Counted from the stretch's first letter, positions 32,723 to 42,691 are shown. The stretch is DNA of 64,000 nt from Fen-1308 sp035319125 (GCA_035319125.1 DATHDG010000044.1:5397-69396); one strand, 5' to 3'. A program made the numbers and translations. The notes: generated by a model not told the origin, from the letters alone.

Positions 32723-35179
32723 TTATAATATGCTGACTTCGACGCGGCGTGCGTCTTCTGCGCTGCCGGAGCCGGTCGTTACGACAGGCTTCCGCATTTC
32801 GATACGTCCCTCGTCGATGCCGCCCTTCTTAAGCATTTCGCGTACTGCCTTTGCACGATTCTTTGCTAACTCCTCATTCTTTATCGGGTCGCCTGAGGGA
32901 TCATGAAACCCTGAAATAGCAACCTTTGTACCCGGGTTAGCATTGGCCTTTGCAATGATACCTGCAAGGACTTCTCCCGCATTGGCAGGCAGCTCCGTCG
33001 AACCAACAGCGAAGAAAAGCTTTGCTGATTCAGCGACAGGTGCGACAGCAGTCGCGGCAGGCTGTATTACGGCTGGCGTAATTGGCATCGTCGCCGCCTT
33101 TGTTGCACCGCCTCCTGCCATGAGAGGAACAATCAGGAGAGCTACGATGTTGATGACCTTGATCATCGGGTTGATTGCCGGGCCTGCGGTATCCTTATAA
33201 GGATCGCCGACTGTGTCACCGGTAACAGCAGCCTTATGTCCGTCGCTGCCTTTCTTGTGCATTTTGCCGCTGTCATCCGTAACGCCGTCTTCAAAAGCCT
33301 TCTTGGCATTGTCCCAGGCGCCGCCGCCGCTGGTCATGGCGATGGCCTGGAAGAGACCGGTCAGGATGCTGCCGATCAGGACTCCGCCGAGTGCCTCTTT
33401 GCCGAGTACAAATCCAACGAGAATCGGAGCTACGACAGGTATCAAAGCAGGAACCATCATTTCTTTGATGGCCGACTTTGTAACGATGTCAACGCACTTT
33501 CCGTATTCCGGCTTGGCTTTGTATTCCATGATACCCGGGATTTCACGGAACTGTCTGCGAACCTCTACAACAACACCACCGGCAGCTCTACCAACCGCAA
33601 GCATTAGCCTGCCGCCGAAATAGTACGGGATCAGACCGCCGATAAATAGACCGGCGATGATCATCGGATCGGACAGGTCGAACTTGAGGGTCTGGCCCTG
33701 GAACGAACGCGAATACTCTGCAAAGAGAACGAGGGCTGCGAGAGCGGCGGAACCGATAGCATAACCCTTTGTAACAGCCTTGGTGGTGTTTCCGACTGCA
33801 TCCAGCGGGTCTGTTATCGCACGGACGCTCTCAGGAAGCTCTGCCATTTCAGCAATACCGCCGGCGTTGTCAGTGATCGGGCCGTAAGAGTCGATGGCAA
33901 CAACAATACCGGTCATGGAAAGCATCGAAACCGCTGAAAGTGCAATTGCATAAAGGCCGACTGCCACGTTGCCGCTGAATCCGCCGCCGAGCGCAAAGGC
34001 GCCGAGGATTGCAGCAACAATCACGATTGCCGGAAGCGCAGTTGCTTCCATGCTCATTGCAAGACCGGCGATGACGTTTGTGCCGTGGCCGGTGAGGCTG
34101 GCCTTAGAGATAACCTGAACGGGCCTGTATTCCTTGCCTGTGTAGTACTCAGTTATCCAGACGATGAGACCGGTCAAGGCAAGACCGATGACCGCGCAAA
34201 GAAATACGTTCATAACAGACATTGCCTGCTCACTCGCAGGCAGAAGACCCATAAACCATGTTGTCGCACCGTAGAATACGATTGCTGCGAGGATGCCTGC
34301 AACGGCAAGGCCTTTGTAAAGTGCGCCCATGATGTAATTGCTGCTGCCCATTTTTACAAAGTAGGTTCCTATGATAGATGCGATAATCGATATACCGCCA
34401 AGCATAAGCGGGAACTGAACCCAGAGGCTGTTCGGGCCGAAAACGGTCTTGGCGAGCAGCATTGCTGCAACGATTGTAACTGTGTAGGTTTCATAAAGGT
34501 CGGCGGCCATACCCGCGCAGTCACCGACGTTGTCACCGACGTTATCAGCGATAACGGCAGGGTTACGCGGATCGTCTTCCGGAATGCCTGCTTCAACTTT
34601 ACCGACGAGGTCAGCTCCTACGTCAGCAGCCTTTGTGTAAATACCGCCGGCGATACGGGCAAAGACCGACATCAGCGAGCAGCCGAAACCGAGGCCGATA
34701 AGCGCATGGAATGCGGTCTCAATGTCAGCAGCACCCTTGGCAACCATATAAAATACAGAAATTCCGATCAAGCCGAGGCCGACAACCATAACGCCTGTGA
34801 CTGATCCGCCCTTGAAGGCAACGGACAGTGCAGCCTGAAGCCCCTTCTTTGCAGCTTCAGTAGTCCTTACGTTGGCCATAACGGTAACGACCATGCCGAA
34901 ATAGCCGGCAAGCGCTGAACCCGCAACACCGATAATAAAGCCGAGTGCCGTCCAAAGACCCAGTGATGCGAAAATAAGGGCAAATAATATTACTGCGACT
35001 ATTGCGACGGTTTTGTACTCTCTGGCGAGAAATGCCTCAGCGCCTTCTTTGACGGCTGCTGAAATCGACATCATCTTTTCCGTACCTGTCGGTTGACTCG
35101 ATACCCATGCTTTGGTCATAAAAGAATAAACAATTGCTAATGCGCCGCAAGCAAGGGCGAAGATAAGTATTGGACTCAT
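32723..35179 (-). CDS. hppA: Membrane pyrophosphatase with C-terminal OmpA-like domain
   Basis: An 818-residue ion-pumping pyrophosphatase. The catalytic core is intact (DVGADLVGKVEAGIPEDDPR, IADNVGDNVGDCAGMAADL, and GDTVGDPYKDTAGPAINPM). The motif GNTTKAV places Lys at residue 467, the mark of K+-independent, proton-pumping enzymes. About 690 residues make up the normal protein. After an Ala/Pro-rich linker comes an OmpA-like domain (about 714-818: FFAVGSTELPANAGEVLAGI, ISGFHDPSGDP, NRAKAVREML), normally a peptidoglycan-binding module. It uses the PPi released by Sat to store energy. It follows qmoC on the same strand after 164 bp. Confidence 0.93.
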   Translation of the reverse strand: MSPILIFALACGALAIVYSFMTKAWVSSQPTGTEKMMSISAAVKEGAEAFLAREYKTVAIVAVILFALIFASLGLWTALGFIIGVAGSALAGYFGMVVTVMANVRTTEAAKKGLQAALSVAFKGGSVTGVMVVGLGLIGISVFYMVAKGAADIETAFHALIGLGFGCSLMSVFARIAGGIYTKAADVGADLVGKVEAGIPEDDPRNPAVIADNVGDNVGDCAGMAADLYETYTVTIVAAMLLAKTVFGPNSLWVQFPLMLGGISIIASIIGTYFVKMGSSNYIMGALYKGLAVAGILAAIVFYGATTWFMGLLPASEQAMSVMNVFLCAVIGLALTGLIVWITEYYTGKEYRPVQVISKASLTGHGTNVIAGLAMSMEATALPAIVIVAAILGAFALGGGFSGNVAVGLYAIALSAVSMLSMTGIVVAIDSYGPITDNAGGIAEMAELPESVRAITDPLDAVGNTTKAVTKGYAIGSAALAALVLFAEYSRSFQGQTLKFDLSDPMIIAGLFIGGLIPYYFGGRLMLAVGRAAGGVVVEVRRQFREIPGIMEYKAKPEYGKCVDIVTKSAIKEMMVPALIPVVAPILVGFVLGKEALGGVLIGSILTGLFQAIAMTSGGGAWDNAKKAFEDGVTDDSGKMHKKGSDGHKAAVTGDTVGDPYKDTAGPAINPMIKVINIVALLIVPLMAGGGATKAATMPITPAVIQPAATAVAPVAESAKLFFAVGSTELPANAGEVLAGIIAKANANPGTKVAISGFHDPSGDPIKNEELAKNRAKAVREMLKKGGIDEGRIEMRKPVVTTGSGSAEDARRVEVSIL

Positions 35180-35343
35180 CTTTTCTTTTTTCCTCCTTTG
35201 TTTTTTTGATTAACTATAATACCGCAATCCCCTGATAATTGCTGCTGATCTGCTATCCCCCTCCCTTCACCTCCTTTAATAGGCTTGGCGCTTTCGCAAG
35301 GGAAAGGCCCATTTATAAGAACTGCATTATCCTGCAGAACCCG

Positions 35344-36504
35344 TTACTCCCGGCCTGAATAACGCGCAAAAACCATCGCGGTTGTCCGATATACCATATG
35401 AGCCATCTTCGAAAATGGGGCATATGCAAACAGGACGAAAATAAATACCAGGTGCACGAAATACATCGGATATGCCAGTATTGCTATATCCAGCAGCCTG
35501 AGTATTTCGGCCAGAAAACCAGTAGCGCCCACGCCGTAGACAATCACAATGAAAAGCCAGTCAAAATAACTCCCGACTCCAGCTTTTTCTTTGTTCTTCA
35601 TCCTGTTGTTAATGACGAGGGTAATTCCGACCAGAAGCGCTATTGCGCTTGCATTGCCTATGATCTTCATAGGGTCATAGAGCGGGTATGGAGACTCTCC
35701 GAAGTTGATTAGGCCGTGAGTCTCTATCCCGAATATCTCATATCCGTAAAGATAAAGGACCCCGATAGATGTCGTAATAGCAAGGCCGATAAAGGCAAAG
35801 AAGACGAGCATGTGAGAGACTTTTCTGTCTTTTGCAACCCCGCACATAGCAAACTTCTTGTGAGTGATGATATCCACGATCGTGGGAATCAATCCCTTTA
35901 TTATGTCGCCGCCGGCTGCGACCCCGTTTGCACTGACCATTGCTTCCCAGTACTTCTTGATCCCAAATATGAAGCAGATAGCTGCAAAGAAGGCAGTCGG
36001 AACGAATACCGTATCAATAAATTTTGTTGGAGGGAACATCAGTGAGTATGAAATCTTTCCCATTTCATTCCGGGGGATGCCGTTTGTAAAATGTCCCTGG
36101 ATGAACAACTCAAAGAGGAATATCATTACAGGTATCGCAAACAGCAGCAAAACATATTTGGAGTTCGCCGTCCATTCCGCCAGAAGGCGAGGCGCCGAAT
36201 ATTCCTTGATCGCCATCTTCCTTACAGCCCCGAGAACCTCTCCAGGCTTTGCGCCACGCGGACAATATGCCGTGCAGTCGCTGCACTGATGACACATCCA
36301 GATGTCGGGGTTGGTCAGAAGCTGATCCTTCATTCCCCATTGAGCCTGAAGCATTTCCTTTCTCGGAAAAGGCTTCTTGTCCGGGGTTACCTCGCAAACA
36401 ACGGTGCAGGTTGAGCACTGATAGCATTTCTTCAGAGAATCTGCACCGGAGGCGATTACTTCCTTGACGAAATTCAGATCTGGGCTAACTATCTGTTCAG
36501 CCAT
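35344..36504 (-). CDS. qmoC: Quinone-interacting membrane oxidoreductase subunit C
   Basis: A 386-residue subunit. The N-terminal hydrophilic part has two [4Fe-4S] motifs of HdrC type (CYQCSTCTVVC and CHQCSDCTAYCPRG). The C-terminal part is a NarI/HdrE-like membrane cytochrome b with about six helices. It takes electrons from menaquinol and passes them to QmoAB and on to APS reductase. The ATG at 36502-36504 (MAEQIVSPD) is chosen because AGGAGGG lies just upstream; an in-frame ATG at 36567 would overlap qmoB. 13 bp separate it from qmoB. Confidence 0.95.
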   Translation of the reverse strand: MAEQIVSPDLNFVKEVIASGADSLKKCYQCSTCTVVCEVTPDKKPFPRKEMLQAQWGMKDQLLTNPDIWMCHQCSDCTAYCPRGAKPGEVLGAVRKMAIKEYSAPRLLAEWTANSKYVLLLFAIPVMIFLFELFIQGHFTNGIPRNEMGKISYSLMFPPTKFIDTVFVPTAFFAAICFIFGIKKYWEAMVSANGVAAGGDIIKGLIPTIVDIITHKKFAMCGVAKDRKVSHMLVFFAFIGLAITTSIGVLYLYGYEIFGIETHGLINFGESPYPLYDPMKIIGNASAIALLVGITLVINNRMKNKEKAGVGSYFDWLFIVIVYGVGATGFLAEILRLLDIAILAYPMYFVHLVFIFVLFAYAPFSKMAHMVYRTTAMVFARYSGRE

Positions 36505-36517
36505 GTATCTATCCCTC

Positions 36518-38659
36518 CTAGAAACCTTTGAATGGATTCGGTCCAACTGCCTTGACCCTGTCCACAAAGTCAGTAATTATTTGCGGTAAATTGCCGTAAT
36601 CGTCAATCGCAAGTTGTATGAGACCGACTCTATCTGCTTCCAGCTGCAATTTATCGAGCGTCTCCTTAACCTTGCTTAGACGGTAGTTAGCCAATTCGCT
36701 GCCTTTAGCCATATGGCACTGATAGTTGTCTCCATATTTGCAGCCCAGCATCAATATACCGTCGATGCCGCGCGAGAAGGCATCGGCTATCCAGACCAGA
36801 TTCACCGCACCCATACATCTGAGCTGGATGATTCTGACAGCCGGGTCTATCTTCATATGCTGAAGGGCAGAAGTATCGATTGCGGGGTATGCGTCGTTTT
36901 CACAGCAAAGCACCATGATTCTCGGCTGATCTTCGTCGTCCGGCACAGAAACATTCTTCATCATGGTACCGATCATATCGACATGGAAATCCTTAAACGA
37001 GACGATTCTTTCAGGACAGGCACCCATGCAGGTTCCGCATCTGCGGCAACGGCCGATCTTATAAAACGGTGTTCCCTTTTCGTCCTCGTCGATGGCTCCG
37101 AACGGACACTCTTCAGTACAGCGTTTGCAAGACGTACATTTGGTCATAAATGGATCGGGGAAGGTAACGTCCCAGGCTCTGGGATGGACTGCCATCCCAA
37201 CTGCTGCATGCTCGTTAGCTTGAATCGCCTTGAGAGCTGCTCCTGTAGCATCTTCCTGGGCTTCCGCCATATTCATTGGCTGCCTCACAGCACCCGCTGC
37301 ATAAACGCCAGTTCTACGTGTTTCATATTGGAAGCAGATAAAATTGGAATCGGCAAATCCGTTAAAAAGCTCAAGATCGGGCAGGCCGGGTCCCTGACGG
37401 TATGCTAAATTCAGAACAGGATCGTCAAGAGTCGCCGGAACCATTCCAGTGGCCAGAACCACAAGGTCCGCCTCGACCGTTACATCGCCAAGAAGTGATT
37501 CCTTCATCTCGATGTAAACATTGTCATAGGCCGCTTCTGTTAGAGATTTCACTTCACACTTTGTCAGCATAACTCCCGGATCGTTCTGCGCTTCCTTATA
37601 ATAATATTCCAATCTGCCTGGCGTCCTTATATCCTTGTAAAGAATCATGGCTACGGCATCTTCGTCCTGTCTGACATATTTAGCCTGTTTGAGCGAAGTT
37701 GCACAGCACATTGCTGAACAGTAAGACAGATGGTTGGGATCTCTCTGCCCCGCGCATTGTATGAAAGCGACTTTCTTTGCCGGTCTATTGTCTGAAGGCC
37801 TGAGAATCTTGCCTTTCTTGGCTATTTCTTCAAACTGAATATTGGTTACGACATTCTTAAGCTTGCCGTATCCAAGATGCCCAAGCTTCTTTGCATCATA
37901 TGGTTTCCAGCCTGCAGCCAGTATGACTGATCCTATCTTGACAACTTCGGTCTTGTCCCCGGTCGAGATCGTTACATCGAATGCACCGGGCATACCATCG
38001 GTCTTTTCTACCTTGGAGGATTTGTAGACCTTGATGTTAGGGTTGGATTCAACAGACTTGATCATCGATTCGATATCCGTATCGACGATGAGCGGCTCTT
38101 TATAATACTCGGAAGTCGGGATTTTCTTATAGAGCGAATTGGCGAAACCGCCAAGCTTGGCTTCCTTCTCGACCATATAGACCTGCGACCCGGTGTTGGC
38201 TGCCTCCAGAGCAGCCTTCATTCCGGAAACTCCGCCTCCGATCACCAGGATCGTCTTGACGGTTTCCATTTTGTAAGGTTCAGGAAGATCGCCCTTCTGC
38301 GCCTTGAGTACCGACATCTTCATATAATCTTCGGCAGCCAGTTGTGAGAGGTCGGTATTAGGCTCCTGGGTCCAGACCGCAAGCTCGCGGATAGGCGAAC
38401 GCTCCACAATGCAACCAGGGAAATCGAACTCCTCGAACTTGACCCGCTGCGAACATGCAGCGAGAATCAGCGTGTTGACACCTTCGGTTGCGATATCATT
38501 CTTTATAAGCTCCACGCCTTCTTTTCCGCAAAGAGCAAAATGAGTCTTGACGACCGGGATCTTCAGGGCGTTCTTGGCTATAGTAGCCATTTTCTCAATA
38601 TTTACAGACTCTCCGATGGAACAGCCCGTGCATATATAAAGTGCATATTTCTTATCCAT
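36518..38659 (-). CDS. qmoB: Quinone-interacting membrane oxidoreductase subunit B
   Basis: A 713-residue HdrA-like flavoprotein. It has FAD-binding ILVIGGGVSGMKAALEA, two [4Fe-4S] motifs (CTSCKRCTEECPFGAID and CRRCGTCMGACP), and a C-terminal MvhD-like domain (IMVLCCENDAYPAID, then LRCMGAVNL and MLGCKYGDNYQCH). This layout is specific to QmoB and suggests electron splitting or relay in the complex. It lies 6 bp after qmoA. Confidence 0.95.
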   Translation of the reverse strand: MDKKYALYICTGCSIGESVNIEKMATIAKNALKIPVVKTHFALCGKEGVELIKNDIATEGVNTLILAACSQRVKFEEFDFPGCIVERSPIRELAVWTQEPNTDLSQLAAEDYMKMSVLKAQKGDLPEPYKMETVKTILVIGGGVSGMKAALEAANTGSQVYMVEKEAKLGGFANSLYKKIPTSEYYKEPLIVDTDIESMIKSVESNPNIKVYKSSKVEKTDGMPGAFDVTISTGDKTEVVKIGSVILAAGWKPYDAKKLGHLGYGKLKNVVTNIQFEEIAKKGKILRPSDNRPAKKVAFIQCAGQRDPNHLSYCSAMCCATSLKQAKYVRQDEDAVAMILYKDIRTPGRLEYYYKEAQNDPGVMLTKCEVKSLTEAAYDNVYIEMKESLLGDVTVEADLVVLATGMVPATLDDPVLNLAYRQGPGLPDLELFNGFADSNFICFQYETRRTGVYAAGAVRQPMNMAEAQEDATGAALKAIQANEHAAVGMAVHPRAWDVTFPDPFMTKCTSCKRCTEECPFGAIDEDEKGTPFYKIGRCRRCGTCMGACPERIVSFKDFHVDMIGTMMKNVSVPDDEDQPRIMVLCCENDAYPAIDTSALQHMKIDPAVRIIQLRCMGAVNLVWIADAFSRGIDGILMLGCKYGDNYQCHMAKGSELANYRLSKVKETLDKLQLEADRVGLIQLAIDDYGNLPQIITDFVDRVKAVGPNPFKGF

Positions 38660-38665
38660 CTCGAC

Positions 38666-39913
38666 TTACCTCCCCTTCCCGATCTGCATCGCCTTGAGCG
38701 CTGCTGCTGTGGCGTCCTGAACAGATTTGGCCACATCAAGCGGGTTCTTGGCGCATCCGGCTGCGAACATTCCAACGCCTGCGAGGGCAAAGCCTTCGGA
38801 GGTATATGAAGCGCTCGGAATTTTCGATGCCGGCTCCATGCCGGTGGCGAGTACAACCAGCTCAAATTTAGTACGGACCTTTTGGCCGGTGAGCATGTCT
38901 TCAGCTTCTACGATTACATCATCAGAGCCCGGAGCTTGCTCAATCTTGGCAACCTTTCCTTTTACAAGTGTCACCTTGGGATCGTCTTTGACCTGACCAT
39001 AAAATTTTTCGTAACGGCCTGGAGTACGTATGTCAATATAGAAAATACTTGCTGTGGATTCAGGATTCTGCTCCCGCACGTATAATGTCTGCTTGAGCGA
39101 AGCCATGCAGCAGATATAAGAGCAGAAGGCCAGATGGTTTTCATCCCTGCTTCCTGCACACTGAACAAATGCTACGCTCTGAACCGGCTTGCCATCGGAA
39201 GGCCTGACAATCTTGCCACCTGTGGGGCCATTCGGAGATGCAAGCCTTTCCATCATCATGTTAGTAATTACATTTCTAACCTTGCCGAAGCTCAGGTTGT
39301 CAATCTTGGCTGCATCATAGGGCTTCCATCCAGTTGCTACAACAACTGAGTCAAACTTCAAATTGACCGTCTCTGCATTCATCGTCAAATCGATGGCGTT
39401 GTACTTGCACGCCTCCTGGCAAACCTTGCCGCAATTGCCCGTACAATGTTTGTCATCTATTACGTATTTTTGCGGGAATGCCTGATTATACGGAAGATAG
39501 GCAGCCTTTATCTTGTCCATCCCAAAATTAAAATCATTTTCCCTTTCAGCCGGACACGCTTCCGCACAAGCATTACATGCAACGCAATTATCATTAACGT
39601 ATCGAGGTGCTATTTTAATTGCAACATCGTAATTTCCAGGACCTCCCTTGATGTCCTGCACTTCTGCCATTGTGTAGAAAGTTATATTAGCGCTTTCCCT
39701 TATGCGCCTGAAATTTATCTCAAGACCGCAAGCGGGCGGGCACAGTTTTGGAAAATATTTATTCAACTGTGCAACCCTGCCGCCGAGATAAGGGTTCTTT
39801 TCGACAATGGTCACCTGGGCGCCTGTTTCCGCCGCCTCGACCGCAGCCGTCAAACCGCTGAATCCTCCACCAATCACTAGCACGCGATTGGCTTTTTCGA
39901 TCGACTCCGACAT
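38666..39913 (-). CDS. qmoA: Quinone-interacting membrane oxidoreductase subunit A
   Basis: A 415-residue HdrA-like flavoprotein with VLVIGGGFSGLTAAVEA for FAD and cysteine-rich segments (CVACNACAEACPAE; CTGNCGKVCQEAC). It forms the soluble part of the Qmo complex with QmoB. The ATG at 39911-39913 (MSESIEKAN) has GGAGGG at good spacing, so the longer frame from 39967 is not used. First gene of qmoABC, separated from aprA by a terminator and about 150 bp. Confidence 0.94.
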   Translation of the reverse strand: MSESIEKANRVLVIGGGFSGLTAAVEAAETGAQVTIVEKNPYLGGRVAQLNKYFPKLCPPACGLEINFRRIRESANITFYTMAEVQDIKGGPGNYDVAIKIAPRYVNDNCVACNACAEACPAERENDFNFGMDKIKAAYLPYNQAFPQKYVIDDKHCTGNCGKVCQEACKYNAIDLTMNAETVNLKFDSVVVATGWKPYDAAKIDNLSFGKVRNVITNMMMERLASPNGPTGGKIVRPSDGKPVQSVAFVQCAGSRDENHLAFCSYICCMASLKQTLYVREQNPESTASIFYIDIRTPGRYEKFYGQVKDDPKVTLVKGKVAKIEQAPGSDDVIVEAEDMLTGQKVRTKFELVVLATGMEPASKIPSASYTSEGFALAGVGMFAAGCAKNPLDVAKSVQDATAAALKAMQIGKGR

Positions 39914-40032
39914 GCCGTTTCCCTCCTTTATTGGCTTTGACTCTGTTACTTGACCGGTAGTTCGCAAGGCACGAAACGCCGACTACCATCTGCGCCGACG
40001 CTCCTTGCGTTATGAACTAATGAAAAAAATAA

Positions 40033-40052
40033 GGAGGGGCTTACGCCCCTCC
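40033..40052 (-). terminator. Terminator between aprA and qmoA
   Basis: A perfect 8-bp stem (GGAGGGGC / GCCCCTCC) with loop TTAC; on the minus strand it is followed by TTATTTTTTT. It ends the aprBA transcript and implies a separate promoter for qmoABC. Confidence 0.85.
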
Positions 40053-40062
40053 CAAGGTTTAG

Positions 40063-42042
40063 TTATGCAAAGAGCTCCACATATGGGACTTTCTTGATTT
40101 CCCACTTGTTGTTTTCTGCATCGTATTTGGAGTTGACAAAGCACTTCCAATCTTTGTCATTGATGGCGAGGAAGTCACCTCTGTAGTAGTAGCCAGGATA
40201 CCTGGACTCTTCCCTGAAGAGAATATGCCTTGCATGAGCCTCAACGGAGAGAATTCTGTGGTAGTTCTCCCAGCATCTCATAAGCTCATGAAGGTTTGCT
40301 GCTGCCATCTTGTTAGCGTCTTCCTTGAGCATATCAAGGAGCTTCAGACCTTCATCAAGCATGGTCTTGGACGTCATGTACCAGGTGCTGATGCCGCCAA
40401 AATATTCGTCGGCTATCTTTTGCAGTCTGGCCTGCAGCATCTTCGGCCTGATGTAGTTCGGGTTAACAAACGGATCGGTCGAAAGTGTTTTGTATTTCTC
40501 GTATACTTCAAACGGCAGGTAGAGCTCGCCTGCGATTTCATCGGCAGACTTGCTAACTGCAGGCTTGTAGTTAGGCTCATCAAGGATCAGAGCGATAGCA
40601 GCCTTTGCAGCTATTCTACCTTCAGCGTGAGAGCCGGAGGAGAACTTGTGGCCGGAAGCGCCTACAACGTCGCCAGCCATAAAGAGGCCCTTGACGGTGG
40701 ACATTCTGTTGTAGCCCCAGGTCCACTCTTTCGGTGTGCCCGGAACATCGCCAGGTCCGCTGCACCAGAAGCCTGCGCAACCTGCATGAGAACCGAGGAG
40801 ATACGGCTCGGTAGGCATGATTTCAGACGGCTCCTTGTTCGGCTCGACGTTCTTAGAAGCCCAGAGGCCTGCCTGTCCGATTGCCATATCGAGGAAGTCT
40901 TCCCAAGCTTCCGCTTCGAGGTGTTTGATTCTCTTGGCATCCATCTTGGTTGCAAGTTCAGCCATGGCGAGGTGGGTGTTCATGAGGATCGGGCCTTTGC
41001 CCTTCTTCATGTCCATCATCATCATATGGTTTCTGATGGCGGTGCCCATCTTCTCTGCATACGGGCTATAGAGGGCCTTGGTCTGCTCGAAGTTTTCGCC
41101 GACGCAATAGTCTTCGCCGAGTGCGTTGGTTGCCTTCGCCTTGAAGAAGAGGAACCATGCGCCGACAGGTCCGTAACCGTCTTTAAAGCGGGCCGGTACG
41201 AATCTGTTTTCCATAAGGGTCATTTCTGCGCCGACCTGCATGCCGAGAGCATAACCTGAACCGGAGTTCCATACAGGATACCATGCACGACCCTGACCTT
41301 CTGCAACTGACCTGGGTCTAAATACGTTAACAGCGCCACCGGCTGCGTTGATCATGGCTTTCGCCTTGAAGAGATAAATCTTGTTCTCTCTTACGCTGAA
41401 GCCTGCTGCTGCTGCAACTCTGTTAGGATCGTTAGCATCTTTGTAGAGCTTAACGATAAATACTCTTTCATAGTGGTTTTGAGCAACTCCGGTTGCCTTT
41501 CTGTTTACTTCAAGGGCTGCCTTTGCTGCTTCCGCTACGACGACCTTGTAGGATTCGCCGTTGATCATGATCTGCCACTTGCCAGAGCGAACCGGTGTTC
41601 CGCCGTCCTTCAGCATTGCCTTGCCTGCATCTCTTGCCTGGAAGCCATCGAGGGAGAAGCCGTCATCGGCCTTCTTCCAGATCGGGAGGCCCCACTCTTC
41701 GAAGAGATGGACTGAATCGTCAACGTGCCTGCCGAGGTCATAAATCAGGTCTTCCCTGACGATACCCATGAGGTCGCCGCGAACATATTTTACGTAATCA
41801 GCGCATTTATTCTCGCCGAGATAGGTATTGATAGCTGAAAGACCCATGGCAACCGCGCCGCTTCTGTCGGTGGCAGCCTTGTCGACCATGGTGACCTTGA
41901 TTCCCTTCGGGGTTGCCCAGCGGGCTGCCTCGAAAGCCGAGCCGCAGCAAGCCATACCGCCGCCGATAAGGAGAAGGTCTGTCTCTACTTCAACGATCTC
42001 GGGTCTCTGACAATATGAAAACGTGCAAGTCTCTTTTTCCAT
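40063..42042 (-). CDS. aprA: Adenylylsulfate reductase, alpha subunit
   Basis: A 659-residue FAD enzyme that reduces APS to sulfite and AMP in dissimilatory sulfate reduction (or the reverse in sulfur oxidisers). LLLIGGGMACCGSAFEAARW gives the FAD site, and SGSHAEGRIAAKAAIAL the fumarate-reductase-type second FAD contact. Length and sequence are normal for sulfate reducers. 14 bp separate it from aprB. The first-step ATP is invested by Sat, electrons come from QmoABC. Confidence 0.96.
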   Translation of the reverse strand: MEKETCTFSYCQRPEIVEVETDLLLIGGGMACCGSAFEAARWATPKGIKVTMVDKAATDRSGAVAMGLSAINTYLGENKCADYVKYVRGDLMGIVREDLIYDLGRHVDDSVHLFEEWGLPIWKKADDGFSLDGFQARDAGKAMLKDGGTPVRSGKWQIMINGESYKVVVAEAAKAALEVNRKATGVAQNHYERVFIVKLYKDANDPNRVAAAAGFSVRENKIYLFKAKAMINAAGGAVNVFRPRSVAEGQGRAWYPVWNSGSGYALGMQVGAEMTLMENRFVPARFKDGYGPVGAWFLFFKAKATNALGEDYCVGENFEQTKALYSPYAEKMGTAIRNHMMMMDMKKGKGPILMNTHLAMAELATKMDAKRIKHLEAEAWEDFLDMAIGQAGLWASKNVEPNKEPSEIMPTEPYLLGSHAGCAGFWCSGPGDVPGTPKEWTWGYNRMSTVKGLFMAGDVVGASGHKFSSGSHAEGRIAAKAAIALILDEPNYKPAVSKSADEIAGELYLPFEVYEKYKTLSTDPFVNPNYIRPKMLQARLQKIADEYFGGISTWYMTSKTMLDEGLKLLDMLKEDANKMAAANLHELMRCWENYHRILSVEAHARHILFREESRYPGYYYRGDFLAINDKDWKCFVNSKYDAENNKWEIKKVPYVELFA

Positions 42043-42056
42043 TGTTCAATCCTCCC

Positions 42057-42476
42057 TTAGTCAGCTTTTGCCGGATTGTTGAAGAATCCGGAGGCTTTGA
42101 GTTTTGAGAAATCCGCCTCGGGCTTCCCTGCATAAGGATCGACAGAACCTTCAGGGGTTGTCCGGATAGGGAATTTGAATCTCTTCAGGGAACCGTTTCT
42201 GAACTTAACGGTCCACATTATGGAGTCTGTACCCCTCATCGGGATAACATTACCGCCCAGCGGAGCGAAATCCGCATAGGCCCTGACTTCGATCGCCTGC
42301 TGAGGGCAAATCTTAACGCAGTTGTAGCACTCCCAGCACTGCTCGGGTTCCTGGTTGAAGGCCTTCATGATGTTCCTGTCAAGGGCCATCAAGTCATTCG
42401 GACAGATGTACTGGCATGCAGTCTTGTCCTGGGCCTTGCAGCCGTCGCACTTCTCAGTGATAACGAAACTTGGCAT
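42057..42476 (-). CDS. aprB: Adenylylsulfate reductase, beta subunit
   Basis: A 139-residue iron-sulfur subunit with two [4Fe-4S] motifs: CDGCKAQDKTACQYICP (cluster I, with the characteristic insertion) and CWECYNCVKICP (cluster II). It relays electrons from Qmo to the flavin in AprA. The ATG at 42476 follows AAGGAGG. The C-terminal tail that wraps AprA is present. Confidence 0.96.
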   Translation of the reverse strand: MPSFVITEKCDGCKAQDKTACQYICPNDLMALDRNIMKAFNQEPEQCWECYNCVKICPQQAIEVRAYADFAPLGGNVIPMRGTDSIMWTVKFRNGSLKRFKFPIRTTPEGSVDPYAGKPEADFSKLKASGFFNNPAKAD

Positions 42477-42587
42477 GTTGCAAACCTCCTTGTGATGTTG
42501 TGTGGTTATTTTTTCCCATTTTGAAGATCGGGCGCCGAACCCTTACTAAAAAGTAACTTTCCGGACACCTCCTTTCAGGAAAGCCAC

Positions 42588-42612
42588 GGGAAGCAGCCAA
42601 AGGCTGCCTCCC
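42588..42612 (-). terminator. Hairpin between sat and aprB (attenuator or RNA-processing element)
   Basis: The arms GGGAAGCAGCC and GGCTGCCTCCC close over a 3-base loop. The single plus-strand mismatch becomes a G-U pair in minus-strand RNA, so the stem is continuous in the sat-apr transcript. There is only a short T-run after it, so partial termination or mRNA stabilisation is more likely than a full stop. Confidence 0.55.
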
Positions 42613-42691
42613 TTATAGCCTTGCTACCGTAATACTATTTCTTCTCTCCTTCTGCGTATTTGTGAAGCTTAATCTTTGTCTTAACCTTAAT

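Noticed and set aside
34085..34804. 239-codon plus-strand open frame
   Set aside because: It is antisense to hppA; cysteine- and histidine-rich composition is a shadow of Gly/Ala codons in the pump.
40225..41259. 344-codon plus-strand open frame
   Set aside because: It is antisense to aprA, has no recognisable domain, and reflects codon bias of the real gene.
42480..42575. Short leader peptide with AAGGAGG upstream of aprB
   Set aside because: The only start codon (GTG) overlaps the ribosome binding site itself, so translation is unlikely.
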